This document shows positions 19,238-29,951 of a stretch of 64,000 nt of DNA, piece by piece. Under the pieces are notes generated by a model. It was not told the origin of the DNA. It did no database searches and was given only the letters and a program-made list of their open reading frames with translations. A program made the position numbers and the translations under genes. The first letter of the stretch is position 1. Every line of letters starts with the position of its first letter. This DNA is from CSP1-4 sp963777975 (GTDB lineage: Bacteria > Chloroflexota > Limnocylindria > Limnocylindrales > CSP1-4), in NCBI GenBank assembly GCA_963777975.1, contig CAVZSO010000003.1, positions 62,001 to 126,000 on the forward strand. The letters are read 5' to 3'.

Positions 19238-19879
19238 TCAGGGCGCCAGGGCCGCCAGCATGCCGCCCAGGATCAGGATCGGCCCGAACGGGATGGCCGT
19301 CCTCATCGTCAGGCGGCGGCCGGCGATGAGCACGATGAGGATCACGGCCGAGGCGATGGAGGCCACGACCAACCCGCCGAAGAGCCGCGTGACGCCCGAC
19401 ATCAAGCCCAGGCCGGCGACGAGCTTGAGGTCGCCCATGCCCAGAGCGCCCTTGACCACGACATCGAGGGCGAACAACAGGAGCGGCGCTCCGATGCCCG
19501 CCAGCAGCGCGCTGACGATCGGCAATTCCTTGTCGGCCAGCAGCGGGTTGAGGCCGGTCAGGGTGAGGACCAGCGCGGCCACGATCAGGGGCAGCGTGAT
19601 GATGTCGGGCAGCAGCTTCTGATCGAGGTCGGTGGCCATGAGCACGAGCAGCGCCGCGAAGTAGACGCTCAGGATGCCCAGATCGAGCGGCTCGCTCCAG
19701 CGGCCGGCGAGCGCGGCGAAGGCGGCCGCCCCGCCCACGGCAAGAACGGCGGTCCGCCAGTCACGACCTCGCACCGCGCCGCCCTCGTGGGACGGCCATC
19801 GAGCGGCGAGGCGGTCGGCGAGCAAGCCGACGATCAGGCCGAGGACGGCGTAGCCGACGACGAGCGGGGTCACCGCCAC
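19238..19879 (-). CDS. Type IV prepilin peptidase (A24 family)
   Basis: The 213-residue multispanning membrane protein has both aspartate sites of the family: ATDLDQKLLPD near residue 84 and GMGDLKLVAGLGL near residue 147. Such enzymes cut the leader from type IV pilins or competence pseudopilins. It is shorter than PilD because it lacks the N-terminal methyltransferase domain with cysteines, as in archaeal-type or TadV/CpaA-like enzymes. No pilus gene is adjacent. An internal GTG at 19873, closer to a GAGG, may be the true start. Roughly 217 bases without a recognisable gene separate it from the M23 gene. Confidence 0.9.
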   Translation of the reverse strand: MAVTPLVVGYAVLGLIVGLLADRLAARWPSHEGGAVRGRDWRTAVLAVGGAAAFAALAGRWSEPLDLGILSVYFAALLVLMATDLDQKLLPDIITLPLIVAALVLTLTGLNPLLADKELPIVSALLAGIGAPLLLFALDVVVKGALGMGDLKLVAGLGLMSGVTRLFGGLVVASIASAVILIVLIAGRRLTMRTAIPFGPILILGGMLAALAP

Positions 19880-19909
19880 CTCAGTCGGATCGACCCGGCA
19901 CGGGCGTCG

Positions 19910-21412
19910 TCAGGCCCCGCGCAAGGCCAGCTCGACGAGCGTGGCATGGGTCACGCCCGTCGCGCCGCGAGCGGTGTACGGGGTGGCTTTGCGAACGTAG
20001 GCAGAGCCGGCGATGTCAAGGTGGACCCAGGGCCCCGTGGCGAAGTCGCGCAGGAAGAGGCCACTCTTGACCAGCGAACCATCGGCGCCCGACGAGTTGT
20101 TGAGCTCCGCGTAGAAGGTCTCGAGATCCTTTCGATAGTCGGCCACGAGCGGCAGCTGCCACGTTCGCTCGGCCTGCCGGGCGCCGGCCTCGGCGACCTC
20201 GTCCCACCACGCCTGGGGCGTGCCGAAGCCGCCGGTGATCTGGCTTCCCAGCGCGCGATAGACCGCGCCGGTCAGCGTCGCCACGTCGACCAGGTGCGTG
20301 GCGCCGTTCCGCTCGGCCCAGGTCATCGCGTCGCCCAGGATGAGGCGCCCCTCCGCGTCGGTGTTCTGGATCTCGACGACGGTGCCGTTGAGCGCTCGCA
20401 CGACGTCACCCGGCCGGGTCGAATGGGGGCCGGGCATGTTCTCGACGGCTGGAGCGACGGCCATCAGCGGCAGGCCGGGCGCCAGCGTGGCGACGGTGGC
20501 TATCGCGTTGATGACCGTGCAGGCCCCCGTCTTGTCCGTCTTCATCTCTTCCATGTGATCGGCCGGCTTGAGGCTGATGCCGCCCGAATCGAAGGTCACG
20601 CCCTTGCCGATCATGGCCAGCACTCGTCCGCGGGCGTCGGTCGCGCCTGGAGCACCGGAGCGCATGACGATGAAGCGCGGCGGGTTGTCACTGCCGCGCC
20701 CGACGGCCATGAACATGCCCATGCCGAGGGCCGTCGCCTCCTCGGGGCCAAGGACCTCGACCTGCAGGTCGTGCGCCCGGCCGAGGGCCACGGCCTCGTC
20801 GGCCAGGACCTCCGGGCTGACGTCGTTGGCGGCGCGCTCCGAGAGGTGGCGCGTGCGGTTGGTGCCCTCGCCGATGATCCGGCCACGCTCGGCGGCCGTC
20901 GCGCTGGCCGCGTCGGCGCCCGACATGATCAGGGTCAGCTCGCTCAGTGCGGGCGGCGTGCTCTCGACCTCGTCGCGATAGATGGTCGCCGGGTCGTGCA
21001 TGCCCTCGACCACGCCGCGCGTCACCAGCTCGGCGAGCGTCGGCCGGTCCAGGTCCGGATGGTCGGCCAACCAGTCCGGCAGCCAGATGGCGACCCGCGC
21101 GATGTGGCGACCGCCGAGGCGTCGCTCGACGGCCGCGCCGAAGCGCAGCGCAGCCAGTCGGTCGAAGTCGACGAGCGAACCGATGCCACAGGCCATGAGC
21201 CATGGGGCGCCCATCTCGCGGCTCGAGACGATGGTCGCCGCGTGGGCCTTGCCGACCTGCTCGCCGAGCGTGCGGTAGGCGGCCAACGTGCCATCGAGGC
21301 GACGGTCGAGCTCGGCCAGGTCGGGGTCGGACGCAGCGTCGGCTCGGATGGGCACGACGACGAGGTCCGCCTCGACATCCCATGGCTGGCGGTCCGTGAC
21401 GTGGGTCTGCAT
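19910..21412 (-). CDS. pepA: Leucyl aminopeptidase (M17 family)
   Basis: The 500-residue cytosolic aminopeptidase removes N-terminal residues from peptides using two metal ions. The catalytic domain shows VTFDSGGISLKPADHMEEMK (metal and lysine ligands), the NTDAEGRLILGDA signature and DVATLTGA. The N-terminal regulatory domain (residues 1-170) is variable as usual. The ATG at 21412 was chosen over a start 30 codons upstream because the leading segment is unlike the family. It is followed by the prepilin peptidase gene 30 bases later on the same strand. Confidence 0.95.
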   Translation of the reverse strand: MQTHVTDRQPWDVEADLVVVPIRADAASDPDLAELDRRLDGTLAAYRTLGEQVGKAHAATIVSSREMGAPWLMACGIGSLVDFDRLAALRFGAAVERRLGGRHIARVAIWLPDWLADHPDLDRPTLAELVTRGVVEGMHDPATIYRDEVESTPPALSELTLIMSGADAASATAAERGRIIGEGTNRTRHLSERAANDVSPEVLADEAVALGRAHDLQVEVLGPEEATALGMGMFMAVGRGSDNPPRFIVMRSGAPGATDARGRVLAMIGKGVTFDSGGISLKPADHMEEMKTDKTGACTVINAIATVATLAPGLPLMAVAPAVENMPGPHSTRPGDVVRALNGTVVEIQNTDAEGRLILGDAMTWAERNGATHLVDVATLTGAVYRALGSQITGGFGTPQAWWDEVAEAGARQAERTWQLPLVADYRKDLETFYAELNNSSGADGSLVKSGLFLRDFATGPWVHLDIAGSAYVRKATPYTARGATGVTHATLVELALRGA

Positions 21413-21521
21413 CGGTCGGTGGGCTCCAGTCGGTGGCAGGTGATGGGGTCGGACGGCATGGCGTTGGCGCACGGCCGGCCCGAAGTGCACGAGGCCGGTC
21501 AACGCCGAGGGGATCGGGCGA

Positions 21522-22451
21522 CTAGTCTACCGCCGCCAGTGCCGCGCTGAGCGCTCCCCTGGCCTCCTCGATGCTGATGGCGGCCTGGTTCAGGCCACCC
21601 TGCGCCAGGTCGCTCATGATGACGACCATCGCGCGCGTGTCGGGAGGCAGCAGCTTCTGCGCCCGTTGGACATCGGCGAACGCCGTGCGCGCGGCCTGCG
21701 TCACGCGCCCGTTCGCATCACGCAGCGACTGGTAGAGGCGGGCCAGCGCATCGTCGTAGGTCCGGTTGCGCTCGACCCACAGGTCGAGCGTCGTCGTGTC
21801 GACCGTCTCTACCAGCTTGTCGCGGATGTCGAGCGCGGCGGTCAGCTCCGCCCGCGCCGAACCGAGGCCCTTGAGTGCCTCGGCATAGCGACCGGCGGTG
21901 CCGTCCTGCGTCGCCGCGAAGGTGGCCCGGTCATGGTCGGCCAGGTGCTTGGCGACCTCGCTGGCTGGCAGAGCTCCACGAGCGACGCGGTTCCAGAGGC
22001 CGGCCAGTGGTCGGACGGCGGTCACGGCATCACCAGCCGCCGCAAGGCGAGCTGCCATCGAGGGGCTGATCTGCCACGAGTCGGCGTCGTACGGCAGCGC
22101 GCGGATGTCACCGGCGGCGGCGGTCGCGATGGTCCCGATCTGGAGCACCAAGGCATCACCGTCATCGAGGTCCTTGACGAGCGCGGGCTGGTCGCCGCCG
22201 TTGAGGTCGACGAGGGCGGATCTCGACAGGGTCGAGAGGGTGGTGACCAGCTCCTGGACGTCGCGCAGCTGGTCATCGATGGCGGCCAGACGGGGGGCCA
22301 CGACGGCGTCGGCGCGCGCGTAGACCTCCGGCCGCGACGCCTCGTCGGGCACCGGGTTGGCAGCCACGGCGAGACCAGCCGCACCGGCCGCGATGAGCGC
22401 GGCCGCGATGAGCCAGATGACGGCACGAGCGATTCCCGAGACGATGCGCAT
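21522..22451 (-). CDS. Exported or membrane-anchored helical protein of unknown function
   Basis: The 309-residue product has one N-terminal hydrophobic segment (VIWLIAAALIAAGAAGLAVA), either a signal peptide or an anchor. The rest is alpha-helical, rich in alanine, aspartate and leucine, without cysteines, and resembles coiled-coil adhesion or methyl-accepting-type ectodomains. No catalytic motif was recognised. The start codon ATG at 22451 faces the adenosine deaminase gene 149 bases away, so the two are divergent. It is cotranscribed with the leucyl aminopeptidase gene downstream. Confidence 0.65.
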   Translation of the reverse strand: MRIVSGIARAVIWLIAAALIAAGAAGLAVAANPVPDEASRPEVYARADAVVAPRLAAIDDQLRDVQELVTTLSTLSRSALVDLNGGDQPALVKDLDDGDALVLQIGTIATAAAGDIRALPYDADSWQISPSMAARLAAAGDAVTAVRPLAGLWNRVARGALPASEVAKHLADHDRATFAATQDGTAGRYAEALKGLGSARAELTAALDIRDKLVETVDTTTLDLWVERNRTYDDALARLYQSLRDANGRVTQAARTAFADVQRAQKLLPPDTRAMVVIMSDLAQGGLNQAAISIEEARGALSAALAAVD

Positions 22452-22600
22452 CGGCGCGCAGTCTATCGCCCAGCGATCGACGAGCCGGCGGCCAGCGGCA
22501 CCCGCGCCAGCGGCCGGCGAGTGCTCGAGCCCCGCCCAGCCCAGGCGCCACCCACCGGCCCGGACTATCCTCGGCCCGTGGCGAGCACTCCGCGGCATCG

Positions 22601-23739
22601 ATGACCGGCCGACGAGCAGCGGCGCTCGAACGCCCCATCGAGGCCGACCCCCTGGCGGCGGGCATCGCTGCCGCCGACCTGGACCTCCTGCGCCGGCTGC
22701 CGAAGGCCGAACTCCACCTCCACCTCGACGGATCGCTGCGGCCGTCGACCGCGCTCGAGCTCGCCCGGCAGCGCGGCGTCGATGCCGGCCTCGACCTCGA
22801 GCAGATGACGGACGCGCTCGTGGCGCCGGAGCGCTGCCTCGATCAGGCCGACCTGCTGCGCGCCTTCGACCTGCCCATCGCCATCCTGCAGGACGCCGAG
22901 GCGCTCGAGCGCGTCACCCTGGAGCTCGTCGAGGACGCCGCATCCGATGGGACGCGCTACGTCGAGATCCGCTGGGGGCCGGGGCTCCACCTGCAACGTG
23001 GCCTCTCCCTGCGCGACGGTATCGCGGCCGTGGCCAGGGGTGCCGAGCGAGGCGCGACGGCGGTCGTCGCCGGCCGGCGCCCCGCCATCGTCGTGCGGCT
23101 CATCGCGGTCGCTCTGCGTTCCCACGACCCAGCCGCTCAACGTCTCGGTCGCACGGGCCGCCGCCGACGCGATGGCCAGCGGGTTGGTCGGCTTCGACCT
23201 GGCCGGGCCGGAAGCCGCCTACCCTGACCCGCTCCTCCACGCCGACGCGTTCGCCATCGCGCGCGCTGCCGGTCTGGGCATCTCGGTGCACGCCGGCGAG
23301 TGGGGCGGCGCCGCCCAGGTCCGGCGTGCGCTCGAGGTGGGGCCGGCGCGCATCGCGCATGGTGCGCCGGCGGGCGACGACCCCATCCTGATGGATGAGC
23401 TCCGCGCGCGCGGCATCACGCTCGATCTGTGTCCGACCAGCAACCTCCAGGCGGACCTCTGCCCGACCCTCGCCGACCACCCGCTGCCGCGCATCGTGCG
23501 TGCCGGCGTGCCGGCGACGTTGAGCACGGACGATCGGACGGTCAGCGCACTGACCCTGACGGAGGAGTACGCCCGCGCCCGGGCCACGCTCGGGCTGACG
23601 ATGCCGGAGCTGTGGCGCCTCGACCGTCACGCACTGGACGCCGCCTTCCTCCACGACGACGAGCCCCTCCGACTGCGAGCTGCTGGCCGCATTCGATGCC
23701 TTCGCCGCGGCCGAGCCAGCGCTGGCGAGCCTCTCGTGA
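22601..23739 (+). CDS. add: Adenosine deaminase family protein, two frameshifts
   Basis: About 378 residues after correction. The zinc-dependent amidohydrolase motifs are complete: AELHLHLDGSLRPST, the catalytic HAGEWGG and LSTDDRTVS. It would deaminate adenosine, or a related base such as aminodeoxyfutalosine, to the inosine-type product. The frame shifts by one near 23130 and again near 23665. Joined, the C-terminus reads LLAAFDAFAAAEPALASLS, as expected for the final helix. Both breaks are single-base gains and no motif is lost. The ATG lies 16 bases after a hairpin-free AT-poor stretch with a weak ribosome site. Confidence 0.87.
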
Positions 23740-23783
23740 TGGCCAGCGGCGATCGTCCGTCGCCGACCGTCAGACGACGACCG

Positions 23784-24593
23784 TCAGACAGCGGCCCACG
23801 CGGCCAGGATGGCGGCCAGCTCCGCGGCGTCATGCGCGACGGCCGTCGGGTGCGCGTCCGGGTCGGCGTCGTCGAGATGCTCGCGGGTCGTGACACCGGT
23901 CAGCATCAACACGCTGCGGGCACCGACCGCCTGCGCCGCACGGATGTCGGTCTGCAGCCCGTCGCCGATGACGACGGCCGACTCGACCGGCACGCCGGCC
24001 GCAGCTGCGGCGGCCAGGAAGAGCGTCGGGCCTGGCTTGCCGACGACGAGATCCGGATCGCGGCCCGCAGCCGTGGCCAGGGCGGCGACGATCGAGCCGG
24101 CGCCGGCCTTCAGCGCGTCAGCCCCCGGATAGACGGCATCGCGGTTGGTGGCCACGAATCGAGCGCCCCGACGGACCGCCTCGGCGGCCAGGCTGAGCCG
24201 CTCGTAGCGCAGGGCGAAGTCGACGCCGACGACCACGGCGTCCGGCTCGACCTCGAGGCCGAAGTGCGTCGGTGCGACCGTCTCGATGCCACAGTCCCGG
24301 AGCTCCTGGGCGAGGCCCTGGCCACCCAGGACCATCACGCACCGGGCTGGCTGCGGGCCAGCGGCCAGGGCGAGGGCCGTGGCACGTGCAGAGGTCACGA
24401 TGTGCGCCGCGTCGGCGGGCGCGCCCATCCCGCGCAGGCGATCCAGGTACTCGGAACGGTGCCAGCGCGAGTTGTTGGTCGCGTAGACGACCTGGTCGCC
24501 GGCCGCGACGCGCGCGCTGAGCAGCTCGGGCATGCCCGGGACCGGCTCCGCACCGCTGTAGACGACGCCATCGAGATCGACGATGAGCAGCAC
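23784..24593 (-). CDS. HAD-superfamily phosphatase (NagD/PGP-like, class IIA)
   Basis: The 269-residue protein starts with the HAD motif I DLDGVVYSG, contains YATNNSR (motif II) and the class IIA cap, and ends with VGKPGPTLF and VIGDGLQTDIRAA (motifs III and IV). NagD-type enzymes dephosphorylate small sugar or nucleotide phosphates in the cytoplasm. GTG at 24593 was preferred because motif I then sits at the usual distance from the N-terminus; an ATG at 24629 would add 12 residues and overlap the divergent NYN gene. Substrate is unknown. Confidence 0.88.
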   Translation of the reverse strand: MLLIVDLDGVVYSGAEPVPGMPELLSARVAAGDQVVYATNNSRWHRSEYLDRLRGMGAPADAAHIVTSARATALALAAGPQPARCVMVLGGQGLAQELRDCGIETVAPTHFGLEVEPDAVVVGVDFALRYERLSLAAEAVRRGARFVATNRDAVYPGADALKAGAGSIVAALATAAGRDPDLVVGKPGPTLFLAAAAAAGVPVESAVVIGDGLQTDIRAAQAVGARSVLMLTGVTTREHLDDADPDAHPTAVAHDAAELAAILAAWAAV

Positions 24594-24610
24594 GCGCGGA
24601 TGGTAGAGGC

Positions 24611-25207
24611 GTGAGCGGCCGCTCGCCATTCGACGGGGTCAGCCTGCTCATCGTCGATGGCAACAATCTCCTGCATCGGACGGCGGGTGGGCCGGGGCCT
24701 TCGGCGGCCCGGGTCCTCATCCCCCGGTTGCGAGCCGTCATGCCGGTCGGCATGCGGGTCTCGATCGTCCTGGACGGCATGCCCGACCCCGGCGCCCCGC
24801 TGCATGAGCACATCGGCTCGGTCGACATCTCGCATGCCGGCCGGCGCTCGGCCGACGACGCCATCGTCGAAGCCGTCGAGCGACGGATGTACGACGAGCG
24901 GCCGGGCACCATCGTGGTCACGGACGACCGTGGGCTGGCCGATCGCATCAAGCGGCTCGGAGCGCTCCACCGGCGCATCGACTGGCTCCAGGACGCGCTC
25001 GATCTCAGCCGTCGTGGGTCACGCGTGCCGGGCGTACCGCCGGCGCCCATCGGCCGAGCCGGCATCCGGCAACCGCCGTCTTCCACCCGCGCGAGCGCGC
25101 CCGCGGACGGTGCTCCGTTCGACGAGCCGGAACGCGCGCCATGGTCGCCAGGTCGTGGCGCGACGAAGAAACGCGGCAATCCGCGCCGGGGTCGATCACC
25201 GCGCTAA
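24611..25207 (+). CDS. NYN (PIN-like) domain putative ribonuclease
   Basis: The first 130 residues form a NYN/PIN-like nuclease domain of YacP type: LLIVDGNNLLHR at the start, IVLDGMPDPG, SADDAIVEAV and TIVVTDDRGLADR. The acidic residues of these four motifs would bind the catalytic metal. The last 65 residues are disordered and end in a basic tail (KKRGNPRRGRSPR) suited to RNA binding. It starts at a GTG 17 bases from the divergent phosphatase start. A role in RNA decay or rRNA processing is inferred from the family. Confidence 0.8.
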   Translation: MSGRSPFDGVSLLIVDGNNLLHRTAGGPGPSAARVLIPRLRAVMPVGMRVSIVLDGMPDPGAPLHEHIGSVDISHAGRRSADDAIVEAVERRMYDERPGTIVVTDDRGLADRIKRLGALHRRIDWLQDALDLSRRGSRVPGVPPAPIGRAGIRQPPSSTRASAPADGAPFDEPERAPWSPGRGATKKRGNPRRGRSPR

Positions 25208-25216
25208 GATGCGGCC

Positions 25217-25714
25217 GTGAACGAATTCCAGGCCGGCCTCCAGAGCTTCGTGGATCAGCTGATCAAGCTCTCCTCGATCTTCATCCTGCCCGACTGGAAC
25301 GACGTCATCCGGCACATGCTGCCGGCCGCCATCGTGCTCATGGTCCTCGGGCCGATCATCACCCTGCTCGTCCTCTACTGGCTCTACCAGTGGCTGCACA
25401 TGCCCCGTTTCCGGGTCCGGCCGGCCGAGCTCGGCCCGGTCCCGGTGCCGCGCGACGAGGCCGGCCTGCCGCTCGTCCCCGCGTCGGTGCCGTACTGCTC
25501 CTTCGATGGCCTGCTCTATCCCGGCCGCGAGACACGCTGCAGCGAGTGTCGCCAGGAGCTGACCGTGCGCTGCCCGATCGATGACACGTTGCGCCCGGCG
25601 ACCGAGCAGACCTGCACGGCCTGCGGCACCAGGTACGTCCTCGGCGCGTCTGACACATCGATCGCCGTCCAGCGCCGGAGTGGCCCTCCTGCTGGCGGCC
25701 AGGCCGTGGCCTAG
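25217..25714 (+). CDS. Membrane protein with C-terminal zinc-ribbon cysteines
   Basis: The 165-residue product has an N-terminal amphipathic segment, one strong membrane helix (AAIVLMVLGPIITLLVLYWL), and a C-terminal part with cysteine pairs YCSFDG, RCSECRQ, VRCPIDD and TCTACGT. These would form one or two zinc ribbons on one side of the membrane. It begins at a GTG 9 bases after the NYN gene and precedes the cytochrome assembly gene, so the three may be one operon. No family name was recognised. Confidence 0.65.
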   Translation: MNEFQAGLQSFVDQLIKLSSIFILPDWNDVIRHMLPAAIVLMVLGPIITLLVLYWLYQWLHMPRFRVRPAELGPVPVPRDEAGLPLVPASVPYCSFDGLLYPGRETRCSECRQELTVRCPIDDTLRPATEQTCTACGTRYVLGASDTSIAVQRRSGPPAGGQAVA

Positions 25715-25781
25715 GTCGGTCGTCCGTCCCAGGCGACAGCGTGACGCAACGAGGTCCCGCATGAACCGAACGAGCCGCTAG

Positions 25782-26696
25782 ATGGCCACCATGTCGCTCT
25801 ACCTCTTCGTGGCCGGCGGCCTGGCCCTGGCCTTCGCCTTTGCCTGCCACGTGGCGTACACGACGATCCTCGCCCAGTCCGGCGTGGCGCTCCCGCGCCG
25901 CGCGCTGTCACCGGTGGCGGCGACCGTCGGCGGCTCGGCGACGGTGACCCTGGGCGACTCGGGCTCGGCGCCGGGCACGACCAGCGGCGCCTTCGCCATC
26001 TCGGCGACCTGGGTCGCGGCGGTGCTCATCGGCCTCTCGATGCTCATCCGCGCGGTCATCGTCGGCCGCGGGCCGTGGGGCAACATGTTCGAGTTCTCGG
26101 TCGCCTTCGCCTTCGGCATCACCGCCGGCTACCTGTTCCTGCAGCGCCGCTACCCGATCCGGTCGCTGGGCTTCCTGCCGTTGGCGGTGGCGGTCTTCCT
26201 GGTCGGCTATGCGGCGACGCTGCCGCACACCATCGAGCCGCTCGTGCCGGCCCTCGACAACGCACCGCTGCTGACCATCCACGTGGCCATGGCCATGATC
26301 AGCTATGGCATCTTCGCCACCGCCTTCGGGGCCGCCGTGGCCTACCTGGCGCAGGGCCCGACCGACCGTTTCGGCTGGCTGCCTTCCCACAAGACGCTCG
26401 ATGAGGTCGCTTACCGAGCGGTCATCATCGGCTTCCCGATCTTCGCCACGATGATCATCCTGGGCTCGTGGTGGGCCTCGATCGCCTGGGGGCGCTACTG
26501 GGGCTGGGATCCCAAGGAGACGTCAGCGCTGGTGACCTGGCTCATCTACGCGGTCTACCTGCACGCCCGCAATGCGCGTGGCTGGGCCGGCCGGCCGGCG
26601 GCGATGATCCTGGTCATCGGCTTCGGCGCCGTCCTGTTCACCTACTTCGGCAACCTCTACTTCTCCGGCTTGCACGCCTACAGCGGCCTGAACTGA
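25782..26696 (+). CDS. ccsA: Cytochrome c biogenesis protein CcsA/CcmC-type heme handling protein
   Basis: The 304-residue membrane protein has about eight hydrophobic helices and the tryptophan-rich WWD heme-handling motif GSWWASIAWGRYWGWDPKE near residue 228. Conserved histidines flank it (LTIHVAMAM and FSGLHAYSG). CcsA works with CcsB/ResB in the system II pathway to pass heme to apocytochrome c outside the membrane. No ResB homologue is visible in this window, so the partner must be elsewhere. ATG at 25782 begins directly at the first helix. Confidence 0.92.
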   Translation: MATMSLYLFVAGGLALAFAFACHVAYTTILAQSGVALPRRALSPVAATVGGSATVTLGDSGSAPGTTSGAFAISATWVAAVLIGLSMLIRAVIVGRGPWGNMFEFSVAFAFGITAGYLFLQRRYPIRSLGFLPLAVAVFLVGYAATLPHTIEPLVPALDNAPLLTIHVAMAMISYGIFATAFGAAVAYLAQGPTDRFGWLPSHKTLDEVAYRAVIIGFPIFATMIILGSWWASIAWGRYWGWDPKETSALVTWLIYAVYLHARNARGWAGRPAAMILVIGFGAVLFTYFGNLYFSGLHAYSGLN

Positions 26697-26763
26697 CGCG
26701 CGGCCACGACCCCCGCGCTGCTTCGACAGACGCGAGGCCCCGACCGGTGCGGGACGCTGGACC

Positions 26764-27789
26764 CTAGGGCAGCCGGCCGAACCAGAGGACCGAGAGGCCC
26801 GCGGCCGCGACGACGGTGAGGAGCGCCGCGGCGGCGAAGAGCCAGGTGACCTCCTGCTCCTCGTTCGTCCAGCCGACGCGCGACTCGAGGTCGTCGTAGA
26901 CCACCTTCAGCTCGTCGGCTGTCGGTGCGTCGAACGCCGTGCCGCCGGTCGTATCGGCGATCTGCTGGAGCGTGGCGGTGTCGGGCGGGACGTCGAGGGT
27001 CACGGGCATGCCGTTCTCGTCGGTCACCTCGACCGTCCCGGCGGCCGTGCCGAGGGCGATGGTGTGGATCGGGACGCCGAGCGTGGCGGCCCGCTGGGCG
27101 GCATCCAGCGGCGACGTCTCGCCCGCCGAGTTGGCGCCGTCGGAGAGGAGGATGGCGGCCACGGCGGGACCCGAGCCGGTCGCGGCCGGGACGCCGTCGC
27201 CGGGCGCGGTGTCGCCGGACCCGGCCGTCGAGGCGCTACCGTCGCCGGTCTGGACGGCCTCGGCCAGGTCGAGGACCTGCATGAGCGCGTCGCCCATGGC
27301 GGTCCCGTCGCGAGGTCGGAGCCCGTCGAGCGCGGCGCGGACAGCGGCGCGGTCGGCGGTCGGCGTGACCAGGGTCACCGGACGCGTGGCGAAGGCGACG
27401 ACGCCGACACGGACGCTCGCGGGCAGCCCGTCGACGAAGTCCTGCGCCGCTGCGCGAGCTGCCGCGAGGCGAGTGGGGGCGACGTCCTCGGCTTTCATCG
27501 AGCCCGAGACGTCGATGGCCAGGATGACCGTGGCGTCGTCGCGGGGCGTGGGCACGACCATGGTCGGCCGAGCCAACCCGACGGCCAGCGTGGCCACGGC
27601 GAGCAGGTAGAGGGCGACGGGCAGGTGACGGCGCCAGCCTGGCCGGCGCGGGGCGATGTTGGCCAGCAGGTCGAGGTTGGTGAAACGCACGGCGTACCGC
27701 GATCGGCGCCGCTGGGCCCAGACGTAGAGGGCCGCCAGCAGCGGCACGAGGAGCAGCCCGAGGAGCAGCGCGGGAGCAAGGAAGGTCAT
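26764..27789 (-). CDS. BatA-like VWA-domain membrane protein
   Basis: The 341-residue product has two N-terminal membrane helices, a von Willebrand A domain with the metal site VILAIDVSGSMKAED (DxSxS) and ILLSDGANSAG, and one C-terminal helix (WLFAAAALLTVVAAAGLSVL). This is the layout of BatA proteins, which work with MoxR ATPases and DUF58 proteins in envelope or metalloprotein maturation. The ATG overlaps the stop of the DUF58 gene in the sequence ATGA, showing translational coupling. AGAGGA precedes it by 9 bases. Confidence 0.88.
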   Translation of the reverse strand: MTFLAPALLLGLLLVPLLAALYVWAQRRRSRYAVRFTNLDLLANIAPRRPGWRRHLPVALYLLAVATLAVGLARPTMVVPTPRDDATVILAIDVSGSMKAEDVAPTRLAAARAAAQDFVDGLPASVRVGVVAFATRPVTLVTPTADRAAVRAALDGLRPRDGTAMGDALMQVLDLAEAVQTGDGSASTAGSGDTAPGDGVPAATGSGPAVAAILLSDGANSAGETSPLDAAQRAATLGVPIHTIALGTAAGTVEVTDENGMPVTLDVPPDTATLQQIADTTGGTAFDAPTADELKVVYDDLESRVGWTNEEQEVTWLFAAAALLTVVAAAGLSVLWFGRLP

Positions 27790-28745
27790 GAAGGTCGTCC
27801 TCTGGTGTCGAGGCCGCGCACCAGCGCGGCCAGCCAAGAGCCGTCGGTCGAGAGGCGGATGTGCGCGATGCCGAGGCGGCGGAACTCCGCGCCGACAGCC
27901 AGGCGGTCGTCGGCGGCGGCCTCGTCGAAGGCGCGGCGCAGGCGCCCATCGCCGGTGTCCACGCGCAGGATGCGTCCGGTCTCCGGATCGGTCAGGGTCA
28001 CCTCGCCGACGTCGACGAGCGTCTCCTCGCGCGGGTCGAAGATCTCGATGGCGACGACGCTGTGGCGCCCGGCCACCGCTGTCAGCTCCGGCCGCCAGTC
28101 GAGCGGGCCACGGAAGTCGGAGATGACGACGACCAGGCCACCGGTCGTGCGAGAGGCTGCCACCGTACGCAGCGCAGCTCGGACGGAGGTCCGCCCGCCG
28201 CCCTCGTCGGGGGTCTCGACCGAGAGCGCGCCGACCAGCCGGGCCATGGCCAGCCGGCCGCCGCTCGGCGGCGTCAGGCGCGCCGGTCCCATCGGTCGAG
28301 CCGAAGGTCACGGTGCCCAGGCGATCGCGTCGTCGGACGATGGCGCGGCCCAGGACGATGGCGGCGCCCTCGGCCACGTCGGCCTTGCGGTGGCGGGCGG
28401 TCCCGAAGTGCATCGACGCCGACGTGTCGAGCAGGATCCAGGCCGTCAGCTGGCGGTCCGGCACGTCCTCGCGGACCTGCGGGACGAGGCTTCGGGCGGT
28501 CGCGTTCCAGTCGATGCGCCGGACATCGTCGCCCGGCTCGTATGGCCGGATGCGATCGAGGTCGAGCCCCTCGCCCGCACCGAGGCCCCGGTGATCGCCG
28601 CTCAGGCGACCACCGACCCGACGCGAGAGACCGAGCTCGAGATGCCGGGCGATCTCATCGGCGATCGGCCCCGGACCCGGCCGGGCCGGGGTGCGGAGGC
28701 GCCCCGCGACGAGGCCACGATCGGGGGCCGGCTGCCCGACTCCCG

Positions 28746-28749
<4 letters not shown>
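27786..28749 (-). CDS. DUF58 domain protein, one frameshift
   Basis: About 320 residues after removal of one G near 28296. The DUF58 signature RPYEPGDDVRRIDWNATAR lies around residue 70, and a degenerate VWA-like core follows (WILLDTSASMHFG). Downstream of the break the frame resumes as ARLTPPSGGRLAMARLVGAL and ends RGLDTRGRPS. DUF58 proteins are partners of MoxR ATPases. Both ends overlap neighbours by 4 bases (ATGA with moxR stop and with batA start). Because the downstream gene is intact, the break looks technical. Confidence 0.85.
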
Positions 28750-29780
<1,031 letters not shown>

Positions 29781-29879
29781 GCGGTCGTCTCCAGGTAAGG
29801 GCTGGCTGGTGGTCAGGCGACATCGCGCCGTCGACCCCGACTATCGCGGGCGAACCTGAAGGAATGATGAGGGTCCTGG

Positions 29880-29893
29880 TTCAGAAACCTGAA
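29880..29893. repeat. Short inverted repeat in the moxR upstream region
   Basis: The 14-base sequence TTCAGAAACCTGAA has 5-base arms (TTCAG/CTGAA) around AAAC. It lies 100 bases upstream of the moxR start in an intergenic gap richer in A/T than its surroundings. It could be a protein-binding site, but a 5-base dyad can occur by chance and no promoter boxes were recognised around it. Confidence 0.25.
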
Positions 29894-29951
29894 TGTCGGC
29901 GCGCCTTGGCGAACGTGCCGCTTTCGCTCGGACGCTGACCGGGCCGTCGCT

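Noticed and set aside
22947..24614. A 555-residue plus-strand protein spanning adenosine deaminase and the HAD phosphatase region
   Set aside because: It joins the second frame of adenosine deaminase to antisense of the phosphatase gene; the two genes are better explained separately with frame corrections.
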